DNA of 64,000 bases from Pseudoalteromonas luteoviolacea (GCF_021654285.1 NZ_JAKFZS010000017.1:62001-126000), one strand, 5' to 3'; positions 24,369 through 33,940 are shown, numbered from the stretch's first letter. Made by a program: numbers and translations. The notes: generated by a model not told the origin, from the letters alone.

Positions 24369-25178
24369 TCAGCGCTGGCACTTAGTACAGTAGACTGTGC
24401 TGCGCTGACCTAGCCTGATCTCTTGTAAAATGCTCTCGCATTGCACGCACGGCTCGCCTTTACGACCATAGACCAGCAATTCTTGTGCAAAATAGCCCGG
24501 TTTACCGTCGCTCTGGGCAAAATCTTTTAACGTTGTGCCGCCTTGCTCAATTGCAGCGGCCAGCGTTTCTTTAATAATTGGTGTCAGCTTTTGATACCGT
24601 GCCAAAGAAATTTTACCAGCTTCACGTTTTGGGTGGATCCCCGCTTTGAACAAAGACTCATTGGCGTAAATATTGCCGACACCAACCACCACATGGTTAT
24701 CCATAATGAACTGCTTCACTGCGACTTTTTTACCACGACTGGCTTGGTATAAATGATTCGCATCAAAAAGGTCGGTTAAAGGCTCTGGGCCTAATTTAGC
24801 AAAGCAACTGTGCTGCTGATCCGGCTCCTGCCATAAAAATGCACCAAACCGACGCGGATCATTGAGTCGCAACACGAGCCCATTATCAAAAAGTATCTCA
24901 ACATGATCATGTTTTTTTAAAGGCTCGCTTTGTTCAACAACCCGCAAGTTGCCTGACATGCCCAAATGCAAAATGCCAGTCCCAGCCTCACTTTCTAATA
25001 GTAAATACTTGGCTCTGCGTTTAACAGCCAAAATGGCAGTATGCGCTAACTGGGCAACTTCTTCAGGCACGGGCCAACGCAAGCGACCATTGTGGATACG
25101 AACATCTTCAACCGTTCGCCCCTTGATATGAGGCTCAATACCTAAACGGCTAACTTCAACTTCTGGTAATTCTGGCAT
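24369..25178 (-). CDS. mutM: Formamidopyrimidine-DNA glycosylase
   Basis: This 269-residue protein starts MPELPEVEVS, with the catalytic Pro after the initiator Met and the catalytic Glu. The beta-elimination Lys lies in AVKRRAKYLL, and the helix-two-turn-helix part carries VVGVGNIYANESLF. The C-terminal zinc finger is complete (CVQC at the start and CTKC at the end). It removes 8-oxoguanine and formamidopyrimidines from DNA and nicks at the site. The length is normal. It shares a transcript with the small membrane protein gene upstream, with a 2-bp gap. Confidence 0.97.
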   Translation of the reverse strand: MPELPEVEVSRLGIEPHIKGRTVEDVRIHNGRLRWPVPEEVAQLAHTAILAVKRRAKYLLLESEAGTGILHLGMSGNLRVVEQSEPLKKHDHVEILFDNGLVLRLNDPRRFGAFLWQEPDQQHSCFAKLGPEPLTDLFDANHLYQASRGKKVAVKQFIMDNHVVVGVGNIYANESLFKAGIHPKREAGKISLARYQKLTPIIKETLAAAIEQGGTTLKDFAQSDGKPGYFAQELLVYGRKGEPCVQCESILQEIRLGQRSTVYCTKCQR

Positions 25179-25180
25179 AA

Positions 25181-25672
25181 CTAAATTTCTATTGGTTTAA
25201 ATAATTGTTTGGCGGTATCCGCGCTGAGCTCTAGCCACTGCTGCTGGCGTTTAGCAAACAGGAAATAGACTTCTTGCGTTCGATATAATTGATAACTCAG
25301 CGGCAACTCCTCCCCCGCTAACCAAAAAGTCGCCACCGAAATAGCTGAGTCTGGATTAAACTGCTGTGGTGCGACCGTTTGTAATTCAAGGCTTTGCCAC
25401 TGCTGAACTATATGCACAAGTTCCTGCTCTGTGTATTCGTCTTGCGCGGGGTCAATCAGTTTATTATCAATACGCCACGTTGTGCCAATACGCTCAATTT
25501 TGACGCCGGGGTAAGCCATTGCCAATACAAAGCTTTGTTCAGGTAAGACCATAACCCTTTCAAATTCAGCTTGTTGTGGGTTGAGTTTATGATGAAGCCC
25601 ATTAAGAAAAAAGATCATAATCAACATGGAAAAAATCACCACATTATTCCAAGCTTTGCGACTTAACCCCAT
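25181..25672 (-). CDS. Single-pass membrane protein of unknown function upstream of mutM
   Basis: This 163-residue product has one membrane helix at about residues 10-26 (NVVIFSMLIMIFFLNGLHH) and a mainly beta, probably periplasmic remainder. That part has repeated Trp- and Gln-rich segments (TWRIDNKLID, HIVQQWQSLEL, RQQQWLELS). No catalytic motif is visible. It lies 2 bp before mutM on the same strand, so the two are cotranscribed, but no functional link is obvious. I recognise no named family. Confidence 0.8.
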   Translation of the reverse strand: MGLSRKAWNNVVIFSMLIMIFFLNGLHHKLNPQQAEFERVMVLPEQSFVLAMAYPGVKIERIGTTWRIDNKLIDPAQDEYTEQELVHIVQQWQSLELQTVAPQQFNPDSAISVATFWLAGEELPLSYQLYRTQEVYFLFAKRQQQWLELSADTAKQLFKPIEI

Positions 25673-25879
25673 ACTGGTCCCATTGATACTTACAAGAAGA
25701 TTAATTAGATCATAATACTATACATTGCCAAGAAGCCGAGCTGTACTTTAATTCACTGGCCTATTTTAATTTCACAATCGCAGCTTAGACTATTTTCTAG
25801 GTCCAAAACCAGTCTGACACTGTATTAATGTGATTAATTTTTGCTAAAATAAGCGACAAAATTTTTTAGGAGTCCGTCA

Positions 25880-26800
25880 ATGGCAATGTATGTAGTGGGT
25901 CATAAAATCCCTGATTCTGATTCAATTTGTGGTGCAATTGCACTGTCTTACCTTAAAAACCAAATTGGTGAAGAAGCAATTCCTACTCGTTTAGGTGATG
26001 TATCACCAGAAACACAGTTTATTTTAGATCGCTTTGGCTTCGAAGCCCCAGAGCTTAAATTAAGCTATGCAGGTGAAGAAGTGTATATCGTTGATCACAC
26101 TGAAAAAACGCAAGCACCTGATGACATTGACGAAGCAACCGTTGTCGGCGTTGTTGATCACCATAAACTAGGTGATTTAACCACTTCTACACCACTTGAG
26201 TGTTGGATCCGTCCAGTTGGCTGTAGTAACACCATCATCAAAATGATGTATGACTTTTACGGTGTTGAAATTCCTAAAGACATCGCAGGCCTGATGTTAG
26301 GCGCGATTTTATCTGATACGGTTATTTTCAAATCACCGACATGTACCACAGCAGATATCAAATGTGTTGAAGTACTGGCAGAGATTGCTGGTATCGAAGA
26401 TTTCAAAGCATTTGGCATGGAAATGTTCAAAGTGAAATCAGCGGTTGAAGGCACGCCTGCTCGCGACCTTGTAATGCGTGACTTTAAAGACTTTAACATG
26501 AACGGCAACCTAGTTGGTATCGGTCAGCTAGAAGTCATCGACCTGTCTGTATTTGACGAAATCAAAGCAGACCTAGAAGCAGATATCGCAAAGCTAAAAG
26601 AAGAAGGTGGTCGCCACTCAGTACTACTACTTCTTACTGATATCATGAAAGAAGGCTCGCAAATGCTGATTGCATCAAACGATGAAGGCATTATCGAAAA
26701 AGCCTATGGTCAAGCGCCTGAGCAAAGCCGCGTTTGGCTTGATGGTGTACTAAGCCGTAAAAAGCAAGTAGTACCACCTCTTCAGGATGCATTTGCTTAA
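25880..26800 (+). CDS. ppaC: Manganese-dependent inorganic pyrophosphatase (family II, DHH)
   Basis: This 306-residue protein has the DHH-family signature: GHKIPDSDSICGA for the first metal ligands, VDHTEKTQ, and the DHH motif proper in GVVDHHKLGDL. The DHHA2 domain at the C-terminus ends with SRKKQVVPPL, where the SRKKQ block binds phosphate. It hydrolyses pyrophosphate in the cytoplasm and pulls biosynthetic reactions forward. TAGGAG precedes the ATG. A strong terminator follows the gene. Confidence 0.96.
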   Translation: MAMYVVGHKIPDSDSICGAIALSYLKNQIGEEAIPTRLGDVSPETQFILDRFGFEAPELKLSYAGEEVYIVDHTEKTQAPDDIDEATVVGVVDHHKLGDLTTSTPLECWIRPVGCSNTIIKMMYDFYGVEIPKDIAGLMLGAILSDTVIFKSPTCTTADIKCVEVLAEIAGIEDFKAFGMEMFKVKSAVEGTPARDLVMRDFKDFNMNGNLVGIGQLEVIDLSVFDEIKADLEADIAKLKEEGGRHSVLLLLTDIMKEGSQMLIASNDEGIIEKAYGQAPEQSRVWLDGVLSRKKQVVPPLQDAFA

Positions 26801-27186
26801 TCGCAAATTAGTAATAAAAAACCGAAGCTTATGCTTCGGTTTTTTATTATCGTACTCTCGCAAAACCCAGGCACTGCTTATTTGATCACTCACTTTTCTT
26901 TGTCAGCCCAGCCATCGTCTCAATTGCCAAAGTTAACCACGCCATACACCTAACTTAACGATGTGCAAATCCCCTAGACTGGATACAATAAAATACCCCA
27001 AATACAAACGCCTAGTGAAATACCTGTTGAAAGCAATGCTAAGAAATGAAAAGTGCTATCTTACCCGTTCTCAGAAAACATCCATTGACAAAAAAAAGCC
27101 AATTAAATTAACATCAATTAACACTTCAAAGAAATGAAGTGCACTCACAATGAGTATTTTGTTTAGTAAATAAAAAGGAATTATTT
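26801..27186. other. Spacer with terminator, duplicated downstream
   Basis: After the ppaC terminator this spacer holds no gene. It is nearly repeated at 28024-28401 in front of the second secreted-protein gene, including GTCAGCCCAGCCATC and the AAAAAGGAATTATTTATG start region. Confidence 0.7.
26816..26845 (+). terminator. Rho-independent terminator of ppaC
   Basis: AAAAACCGAAGC, TTAT loop, GCTTCGGTTTTTT. Confidence 0.9.
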
Positions 27187-27963
27187 ATGCAAAAAACGTT
27201 TTTTTATTGCGTGTCATTGATAATCACGCTTCTTTTTTCCCTTTCAGCCAACGCTTGGCAGGTTGGTGGCACATATTTCAGATCAGGTGGCAGTGAAGTC
27301 AAAGTTGATCACACATCATTTGGCAATCGCATTGATTCATTAAAGTTTGATATTACCTGCTACTCCAGCCAATGTGATCACAACCCTGACATCAATACAA
27401 TCATGTATGACTTTGTCAGTGCCGTTAAAAATGATCGTCTATACACATATAGAGCATACACGCCACCACCTGGGGGATGTACCGAGCAAGACTGTAGGCA
27501 GCCAGAAATGGTTGATTTAGATGACGAGTATAGTGTGCAAAGTGCCGGTATGGTAGCTCTTCGATCTATAATTTTAGTAGGGTTTATTACAGGCATAGCG
27601 GAAGAAGCTGGCTCCAGTGCGGTTTCTGCCATCACAGATACTCTGATGGATAAATCAAAAAACTCAAATTCTCTGTCTACTTATATGATTACAGCTAAAG
27701 TAATTGGCGGACAAAGAAAACCTATATCCATGTGTAAAGTAAGTACAGGCGGTACTTGTGATATAGAAGAAGACGTCGTATTTACACATAAAAGCGGCGA
27801 CCGCGTCGACTCAAGTTTTAGACTAAGAGATCATTCAGATTCAGATCTACAAAGACAATTACACATCATGAGGTCGTTTACCAGCTTCAAAATGAGATGC
27901 CGTACCTCTATCACCGGCTCTGGACAATGGCGAGTTGCCAATTTGGTTTGCTACCCAGAGTAA
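27187..27963 (+). CDS. Secreted protein of unknown function, paralogue 1
   Basis: This 258-residue product starts with a signal peptide ending in SLSANAW. The mature protein is rich in polar residues and has Cys pairs that could form disulfides (ITCYSSQCDHN, GGCTEQDCRQPE, MCKVSTGGTCDIEE). No catalytic motif or lipobox is visible. Compared with the second copy it carries an extra hydrophobic stretch (MVALRSIILVGFIT) in front of GIAEEAG. AAAGGAATT precedes the ATG. It is the first of two tandem paralogues, each preceded by a copy of the same terminator and spacer. I recognise no family; envelope or exported function is all that can be said. Confidence 0.8.
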   Translation: MQKTFFYCVSLIITLLFSLSANAWQVGGTYFRSGGSEVKVDHTSFGNRIDSLKFDITCYSSQCDHNPDINTIMYDFVSAVKNDRLYTYRAYTPPPGGCTEQDCRQPEMVDLDDEYSVQSAGMVALRSIILVGFITGIAEEAGSSAVSAITDTLMDKSKNSNSLSTYMITAKVIGGQRKPISMCKVSTGGTCDIEEDVVFTHKSGDRVDSSFRLRDHSDSDLQRQLHIMRSFTSFKMRCRTSITGSGQWRVANLVCYPE

Positions 27964-28027
27964 GGGGCAGTTTAGATATATAAAATAAAGTTATTGCTTG
28001 TGAAAACCAGTTATCTTTATTTTAAAT

Positions 28028-28057
28028 AAAAAACCGAAGCTTATGCTTCGGTTTTTT
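28028..28057 (+). terminator. Rho-independent terminator of paralogue 1 (copy of the ppaC terminator)
   Basis: AAAAAACCGAAGC, TTAT loop, GCTTCGGTTTTTT; same stem and loop as the one after ppaC. Confidence 0.9.
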
Positions 28058-28401
28058 ATTATCCTACTCTCGCAAAACCCACACACTGCTTATTTAATCA
28101 CTGACTTTTCTTTGTCAGCCCAGCCATCATTTCAATTGCCAAAGGTAAACACGCCAAACGCCAAACACCTAACTTAGCAACATGCAACCCCGAAACTGGA
28201 TACAATAAAATAACCCAAATACAAACGCCTAGTGAAATACCCTTAAAAGTACCGTTCAAACAAAGACAGCACCGCATTATTCGTTTCCAAAAACATGACA
28301 TTGACAAAAAAACGGCAATTTTTTAACATGCCGTGACACTTCAATGAAACGAAGTGTTTTCACAATGAGTATTTTGTTTAATAAATAAAAAGGAATTATT
28401 T

Positions 28402-29145
28402 ATGCAAAAAATATTTGTCTATTATGTGTCAGTTATCATGACGCTTCTTTTATCACTCTCCGCCAGTGCATGGCAAGAGGGTGGCACATATTTCAGGTCA
28501 GGTGGAAGTGAAATCAAAGTTGATCACACATCATTTGGCAATCGCGTTACATCATTAAAGTTCGATATTACCTGTTATTCCAACCAGTGTAATCGGAACC
28601 CTGAAATATACCCTATCATGTATGACTTTGTCAGTGCAGTGATACATGATCGCCTATACACATATAGTGCATACACGACATCACCTGAGGGGTGTACCGA
28701 GCAAGCCTGTAGTCAGCCGGAAGTGGGGGATTTAGACGACCGGTATAGCCCGCAAAATGCCGGCATAGCCGAAGAGGCTGATTCCAGTGCGGTTTCTGCC
28801 ATCACAGATACTCTGATGGATAAATCAAAAAACTCAAATTCTCTGGATACTTATATGATTACGGCTAAAGTAATTGGCGGACAAAGAAAACCTATATCCA
28901 TGTGCAAAGTCGATGAATATGGTATTTGCAACATAGAAGAAGACGTTATATTCGTACATAAAGCCGGCGACCACGTCGATGCCAGTTTTAAATTGAGAAA
29001 CTCTTCAGCGCCAGATCTTGTAAGACATTTACATATCTTACAGTCTTTTGAAAGCTTCAATTATAGTTGCGCCACAACGTATCCCGATTCAGAAAAAAGA
29101 CAAGTTGCCAATATGGTGTGCCATCCAGAAAAAAGTAATATTTGA
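28402..29145 (+). CDS. Secreted protein of unknown function, paralogue 2
   Basis: This 247-residue protein resembles the preceding gene along nearly its whole length. The signal peptide ends LSLSASAW, the following GGTYFRSGGSEIKVDHTSFG block is the same but for a residue, and the Cys positions are kept. It lacks the 14-residue hydrophobic insertion of paralogue 1 and has a slightly longer C-terminus (HPEKSNI). The signal region and the C-terminal half have diverged more than the SAITDTLMDKSKNSNSL block, which is identical. Two diverged copies in tandem suggest dosage selection or new specificity. The function is unknown. Confidence 0.8.
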   Translation: MQKIFVYYVSVIMTLLLSLSASAWQEGGTYFRSGGSEIKVDHTSFGNRVTSLKFDITCYSNQCNRNPEIYPIMYDFVSAVIHDRLYTYSAYTTSPEGCTEQACSQPEVGDLDDRYSPQNAGIAEEADSSAVSAITDTLMDKSKNSNSLDTYMITAKVIGGQRKPISMCKVDEYGICNIEEDVIFVHKAGDHVDASFKLRNSSAPDLVRHLHILQSFESFNYSCATTYPDSEKRQVANMVCHPEKSNI

Positions 29146-29202
29146 GCGTACTATAGCAAGACAATTACCTGAATGTGTCAGTGCACTTATATTCTATAGA
29201 AT

Positions 29203-29230
29203 ATAAACCGAAGCGTGTGCTTCGGTTTAT
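29203..29230 (+). terminator. Rho-independent terminator of paralogue 2
   Basis: ATAAACCGAAGC, GTGT loop, GCTTCGGTTTAT. It has the same CCGAAGC stem core as the two upstream terminators, with a changed loop. Confidence 0.8.
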
Positions 29231-29266
29231 ATATTCATCATACCCACGCATTTATACCTACTGGGC

Positions 29267-31078
29267 TTAATGTAAAATTAAAACCGCATCAATCACCGTG
29301 TCGGGATGTTCAAAGAAAAGTTGATGGCTGGTATTCTGTAAAGGGTAATAATGACCGCCAGTGTCATTAGCCAGAGACTGGCTCCAAAAACTCCCCTCTT
29401 CTTGCCATTTTATCAAAGCAGGTCTGTCGCCCTCTGAAGCAAGCGCTATGTCATGACGCTCAAAGTCACCATCAATGATGCTCACAGGCACACTCAATGC
29501 TAGGTTCAAATGACTGACCGTCTCTAAATCATCATGATAGCTCATCATTTCCTTTATACGCGTCACTTGTTTGTCAATATCGGTACGCTGATTTGCCACC
29601 AAATCATAATAGATCCAATCCATATCTTCTTGATAAATATCAGGGATAAGTGACTCGATCTCAGCTCGCTCTATGGCCACCCTCTCCATGCTCTTGTCGC
29701 TCCAATTACCTGCAGCCACATGCTCTAAGAATATCTCAGGGTATGCTCTAAGCTCTGCAACAGGACCACTCTGATATAGTTGGATTGAATGCGCCATAAT
29801 GACATCAGGGTCGACCCAAACAACCCCATTGATATCAATATCGGGATTTGGCTCAGCTAAATACATTAAGGTCGTTAAGTTTGCATTCGCAAATGACAGC
29901 AGTGTGACTTTTTCTACCTCAAGTACTGCCAATAAATCTGGTAAATCTGCGGCAAAACTAGCCTGTGAAGGTGTATCACTTGAGCTACTCCAAGCACTCC
30001 CAAGCTTATCAATTACATGTACTCGACTGTGCTTTGCCAACAAAGGCTGAATTAAAGCTGCCCATGCAGAATCGCTGTGAAAAAATCGATTTGCGCCAGG
30101 TAAGATCACGATATCTCCAGCCGCAGTGTCATCACCTAAGCTTCTAACATGATATCTTTTTGAATCAATGGTATATAAAGCCGATCCCGTCATTAGTGGA
30201 TATTGGCTATGCTCTTTAAAAAAATCTAAGACTGCTTTTGCAGTATCATAGTGTGAAAATGACCATTGATGCTCCGCATCTCGAATAGAGATCAATTTAT
30301 TCGTCACACCTTGCTCAGACTGATAAACACGTTCGGTGACCGACACATTGTATTGCGCCTCAGTGTAATCTAGATCGAGTCCATTTTGCTCAGCAATGAC
30401 TTCGATTGCCTCTGGTGCAGATAACAAAGGAAAGTGCTCATCTATGGATCCAGTATAAGGTAATACACTATCGGCAGTGCCTTGCACCAACATGAAATGA
30501 GTAGGCTCTGAGATCTGACAAGTACGTCCTAATTGCTCTGACATAGGGGCACCCACACTGACAACAGCCCTGAATATTTCACTGTGCTTGCACAGCATGT
30601 TCTGACTAAATAATCCCCCTTGTGAATATCCTACAGCGTAATTCTCCCCTTCGAGTAAATTATATTCACGATGCATTTTTTCCACTAACTGAACAACAAA
30701 GTTAACATCCTTTGCCCCTAATCGAGATGCGATATTACAGCCACATCCTTCGTCCCATTCAACTTCCTGAGATTTTGGGTAAACAACAATGTATTCATCA
30801 CTCAATGTTTCTAATTGAGTCATTGACTGCATACCCTGCTCACTTTGACCCGAACCATGAAAGGCAAGTAGTAACTTATATGCTCGAGCGGGATCAATGC
30901 CCCCTTGAGGAAAAGCGACAATATAATGTTGACCAGACAAAGAAAATCGCATGGATGATTGGTCAGTGGCTGGGGCCTCAGTATTCTTTATGGGGCTTGT
31001 TTTAGCCCCTTCACTCTGACCGCCACTACACGCTTGTAGCAAGAAAATAATTAAAAAAAGACCTAGTTGTACTCTCAT
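29267..31078 (-). CDS. Lipoprotein with two alpha/beta-hydrolase domains
   Basis: The ATG at 31078 has GGAG 8 nt upstream; a GTG two codons earlier also opens the frame. A lipoprotein signal with lipobox LLQAC precedes a Ser/Gly linker. The first domain (about residues 45-290) resembles PHB-depolymerase/LpqC-type esterases: LLLAFHGSGQSEQG, nucleophile elbow GYSQGG, an acid in VQGTADSVLP, and the His in DAEHQWSF. The second domain (about 305-600) is again hydrolase-like (DIVILPGANRFF, DKLGSAW), but its elbow reads LLSFANAN, which lacks a clear Ser-x-Gly motif, so it may be inactive. It is surface- or periplasm-facing and divergent from a CadC-like regulator gene. Confidence 0.8.
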   Translation of the reverse strand: MRVQLGLFLIIFLLQACSGGQSEGAKTSPIKNTEAPATDQSSMRFSLSGQHYIVAFPQGGIDPARAYKLLLAFHGSGQSEQGMQSMTQLETLSDEYIVVYPKSQEVEWDEGCGCNIASRLGAKDVNFVVQLVEKMHREYNLLEGENYAVGYSQGGLFSQNMLCKHSEIFRAVVSVGAPMSEQLGRTCQISEPTHFMLVQGTADSVLPYTGSIDEHFPLLSAPEAIEVIAEQNGLDLDYTEAQYNVSVTERVYQSEQGVTNKLISIRDAEHQWSFSHYDTAKAVLDFFKEHSQYPLMTGSALYTIDSKRYHVRSLGDDTAAGDIVILPGANRFFHSDSAWAALIQPLLAKHSRVHVIDKLGSAWSSSSDTPSQASFAADLPDLLAVLEVEKVTLLSFANANLTTLMYLAEPNPDIDINGVVWVDPDVIMAHSIQLYQSGPVAELRAYPEIFLEHVAAGNWSDKSMERVAIERAEIESLIPDIYQEDMDWIYYDLVANQRTDIDKQVTRIKEMMSYHDDLETVSHLNLALSVPVSIIDGDFERHDIALASEGDRPALIKWQEEGSFWSQSLANDTGGHYYPLQNTSHQLFFEHPDTVIDAVLILH

Positions 31079-31204
31079 AATCACAGCTCCAATTTTCGTT
31101 GCCTTGAATATAATGAAGCTGATACATTGAAGTCATAACCTGAGTAAGAATAAGTTAAGAGCTTTTTCTTACTAAAAAAATACCTATAAAAATCAATAAC
31201 AAAA

Positions 31205-33181
31205 ATGAAATACATCATTAATGGAATTACCTTTGATACGCAGCAAAGGACTTTGTCAGTAGCCAATGAGCAAGTATATTTAGAAGCTAAATCATTTCAA
31301 TTGCTGTCTGTTTTCATCGCCAATAACCACGTAATCCTGACGCGAGATACACTCATTGAATTGGCTTGGGACGGCCGTATTGTGTCAGACAGTGCAATTA
31401 ACAAAGCCATATCAAAACTTCGCCAGCACTTAGAAACCCTTCAGCCCAATTCCAGCATTATTCAAACCAAACCTAAAATCGGCTACGTGTTTAGTGCCAA
31501 CGTATCAACATTCGTCCCTCAAAAAAAACAAAGACTCAATCAAGCGACATTGTTCTCAATTTGTCTATTCGTTTTCATCGCCATCGTATTTTACGCTATT
31601 AGATGGCTATTGAGCGGGCATGACCCAATCCCATCCCCTTTGCAATTAGAAAGGCTCACTGCACATGCAGGCATTGAGACAAGAGTGAGTGCCTCTTTTA
31701 ATGGCAAGTTCACTTACCTTAACACCAACCATGCGGATGGTACCCAACATCTCTACCTCAAAGACTTAAATGCGCAACAGACTCATTTATTGCCTATTAC
31801 AACCGCACAACTCCAATCGCACAGTATGAGCGCTGATGGTCAATACATCGCTTATGTTACTCAACAAGAAGAGCACTGCAGTATTAAATTACACACAATA
31901 GACGCTTTAACTAATACTGATGCTTTTGACTGCAGCAATATGGCTAACTTAAAACTGGCTTGGCAGCATGATAACAAAGCAATATTCATAAGATCCCGAG
32001 AAAATAATGCCAGCCCATTTACCATATTTAAATTTTTACTAAATAGTCAGAAACTTATTCAAGCCTCATTACCAGCGGAACATCATGATATGAAAGGTGA
32101 CTATTTATTAGCAGCGCATCCCAAAAAGCGACTATTTGCGTTTGCTCGCTACCTAGCGCCCGATCTCACAGAAGTTCACCTTGTAAATAGCAAGTCTTTA
32201 AAAACAATACAAATTACAGAGTTTGCAGGAGCGATAACAGCGATGGGCTTTGGTGAAGACACACTCTACTTCAGCGAACAGCAATCTTTATTTCAACTTG
32301 ATATTGATACCAAGCAAATAGGAAGGATCAAGGATACCAGCTACCCAATTGAGTCTTTAGCAATCACACAAGTGAATGACAAAAATCTACTGATACACAG
32401 TCAGTATCATGTCAGCTCAGAAGTGAAAGCGTTTCATATCAAACGCAAGCAAAGTCGGTCATTATTTGACAATGCCGCGCTCAATCGATTACCACAGCAC
32501 ACAAAAAAAGGGCACTTAATGTATGTCTCTAATACAGAACAACAACATGATCTATGGGTAATGAACAATGACCAATCAACCAAGCTTGCTTTACCTTTTG
32601 AGTTTGGGTTTAGGCGTTACCAATCACACCCAATAACAGAAACGATTCTATTTGAAAAACAAGGTGCCTTGCTTGAACTTGATTTAAACACACACGACTT
32701 ACAGCAAGTCATTGACCCTAAACACAAGGCATATGTGGCGAACTATCATGATAACGGTGAGCAGATCATTTATAGCAGTAATAAGCAAGGAGAGTGGCAA
32801 CTATGGTTATTCGACCGAAAAAAACAGAGTCATACACAACTCACAAATAACGGGGGATATAGCGGATATTATTATCAAAACCAACTTTACTACACCAAAC
32901 GACACGTCAGTGGAATTTGGGCAATAGACCAAGGTAAAGAGCAGCTATTGATCCCTCATGTGAGTAACATCAACTGGCTCAATTGGCGGATATTAGCGGG
33001 TAATATTTATTTTTATAAAAAAAATGATGGTATTTGGCAATACAATATAGAAACAAAACAGCAACAACGTATATTAGCACAGCCTGATGGTTTTATTCAT
33101 CAATACACTATCAATGATGATGCTATTACATATATTGAGATAAAGCCTATGCAAGGTGATATACACGCCCTCACACTTTGA
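31205..33181 (+). CDS. CadC/ToxR-like membrane transcription regulator with beta-propeller sensor
   Basis: This protein has 658 residues. The first 100 form an OmpR-type winged helix (RDTLIELAWDGRIVSDSAINKAIS, then IIQTKPKIGYVF). A single membrane helix at about residues 116-137 follows, then a large periplasmic region of WD40/TolB-like repeats (for example SADGQYIAYVTQQ and DNGEQIIYSSNKQGEWQLW). This is the one-component layout where a periplasmic sensor controls DNA binding at the membrane. No good ribosome site precedes the ATG, so translation may be weak or leaderless. It diverges from the hydrolase lipoprotein gene across 126 bp, which is its most likely target. Confidence 0.88.
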   Translation: MKYIINGITFDTQQRTLSVANEQVYLEAKSFQLLSVFIANNHVILTRDTLIELAWDGRIVSDSAINKAISKLRQHLETLQPNSSIIQTKPKIGYVFSANVSTFVPQKKQRLNQATLFSICLFVFIAIVFYAIRWLLSGHDPIPSPLQLERLTAHAGIETRVSASFNGKFTYLNTNHADGTQHLYLKDLNAQQTHLLPITTAQLQSHSMSADGQYIAYVTQQEEHCSIKLHTIDALTNTDAFDCSNMANLKLAWQHDNKAIFIRSRENNASPFTIFKFLLNSQKLIQASLPAEHHDMKGDYLLAAHPKKRLFAFARYLAPDLTEVHLVNSKSLKTIQITEFAGAITAMGFGEDTLYFSEQQSLFQLDIDTKQIGRIKDTSYPIESLAITQVNDKNLLIHSQYHVSSEVKAFHIKRKQSRSLFDNAALNRLPQHTKKGHLMYVSNTEQQHDLWVMNNDQSTKLALPFEFGFRRYQSHPITETILFEKQGALLELDLNTHDLQQVIDPKHKAYVANYHDNGEQIIYSSNKQGEWQLWLFDRKKQSHTQLTNNGGYSGYYYQNQLYYTKRHVSGIWAIDQGKEQLLIPHVSNINWLNWRILAGNIYFYKKNDGIWQYNIETKQQQRILAQPDGFIHQYTINDDAITYIEIKPMQGDIHALTL

Positions 33182-33213
33182 CTTATCTTCAGAAAGATTA
33201 AAATTCAGGCAAC

Positions 33214-33241
33214 AAAAAACCCAGTACAAGACTGGGTTTTT
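33214..33241. terminator. Bidirectional Rho-independent terminator
   Basis: AAAAACCCAGT, 5-nt loop, ACTGGGTTTTT. It serves the regulator gene and, on the other strand, rpmG. Confidence 0.9.
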
Positions 33242-33259
33242 CAAATCTTAAAGCAAAAA

Positions 33260-33415
33260 TTACTTGATTTTTGCTTCTTTGAAGATCACGTGCTTACGTA
33301 CTTTAGGATCGTACTTTTTGATCTCCATTTTTTCAGGCATGTTACGCTTGTTCTTGTCGGTAGTGTAGAAATAACCAGTACCAGCAGTTGAAACTAAACG
33401 GATCTTATCACGCAT
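33260..33415 (-). CDS. rpmG: 50S ribosomal protein L33
   Basis: A 51-codon gene translates as MRDKIRLVSTAGTGYFYTTD and onward to a lysine-rich end (VRKHVIFKEAKIK). The TAGTGYFYTT block and NMPEKMEIKKYDP are typical of L33. The Cys residues of the zinc-binding form are absent, so this is the Cys-free type. It lies 11 bp downstream of rpmB in the usual order. Confidence 0.97.
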   Translation of the reverse strand: MRDKIRLVSTAGTGYFYTTDKNKRNMPEKMEIKKYDPKVRKHVIFKEAKIK

Positions 33416-33426
33416 GATTTAGCTCC

Positions 33427-33663
33427 TTATACTTTTTCGCCGCGAGCACGGATATCTACTAATACCGCGTCGATGCCTTTTTTATCAATAATACGCATAC
33501 CTTTAGTAGTAGTACGTAGAGTAACGAAACGCTTTTCACTTTCAACCCAGAAACGGTGTGTTTGTAGGTTAGGTAGGAAACGACGCTTAGTTGCGTTGCG
33601 CGCGTGTGAACGGTTGTTACCAACAACCGGGCGCTTACCTGTAACTTGACAGACTTTAGACAT
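33427..33663 (-). CDS. rpmB: 50S ribosomal protein L28
   Basis: This 78-residue protein starts MSKVCQVTGKRPVVGNNRSH, the classic L28 N-terminus, with NATKRRFLPNLQ and a C-terminal DIRARGEKV. It binds 23S rRNA near the peptidyl-tRNA site region. It is first in the rpmB-rpmG operon; GGAGATA precedes the ATG. Confidence 0.98.
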   Translation of the reverse strand: MSKVCQVTGKRPVVGNNRSHARNATKRRFLPNLQTHRFWVESEKRFVTLRTTTKGMRIIDKKGIDAVLVDIRARGEKV

Positions 33664-33940
33664 GTCTATGTATCTCCAATAACTTCGCTCGAGCTTAATT
33701 TCCCCTTAGGCCTTACACTGGTGTGCCCCGGGTAAAAACAAAGGGCGCTCTTTATACAGCATCTGCAGGCAGAGATCAAGGACCTGATGGTATCCTAGTC
33801 AGCTCATGGGTAAAATTTGATAGCGGCCAATTATAATGATCATAGGCCCCCGTGGAAAGTAAAAACTGCATTTAAATTAAACTATTTTATAAAATTTAAG
33901 CGAAATAACGGTTTGCAGCCTAAAAATGCTCAATAAAAGC

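Larger units (their letters stand above)
26814..27963 (+). repeat. Tandem duplication, unit 1 (terminator, spacer, secreted-protein gene)
   Basis: The unit runs from the ppaC terminator through the first paralogue and recurs at 28024-29145 in the same order and orientation. Spacer and coding sequence are both clearly alike, so the whole segment was duplicated. Confidence 0.85.
28024..29145 (+). repeat. Tandem duplication, unit 2
   Basis: Counterpart of 26814-27963. The first 35 bases (terminator) are almost identical, the spacer is diverged, and the gene is conserved at both ends with a 14-codon gap in the middle. Confidence 0.85.
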
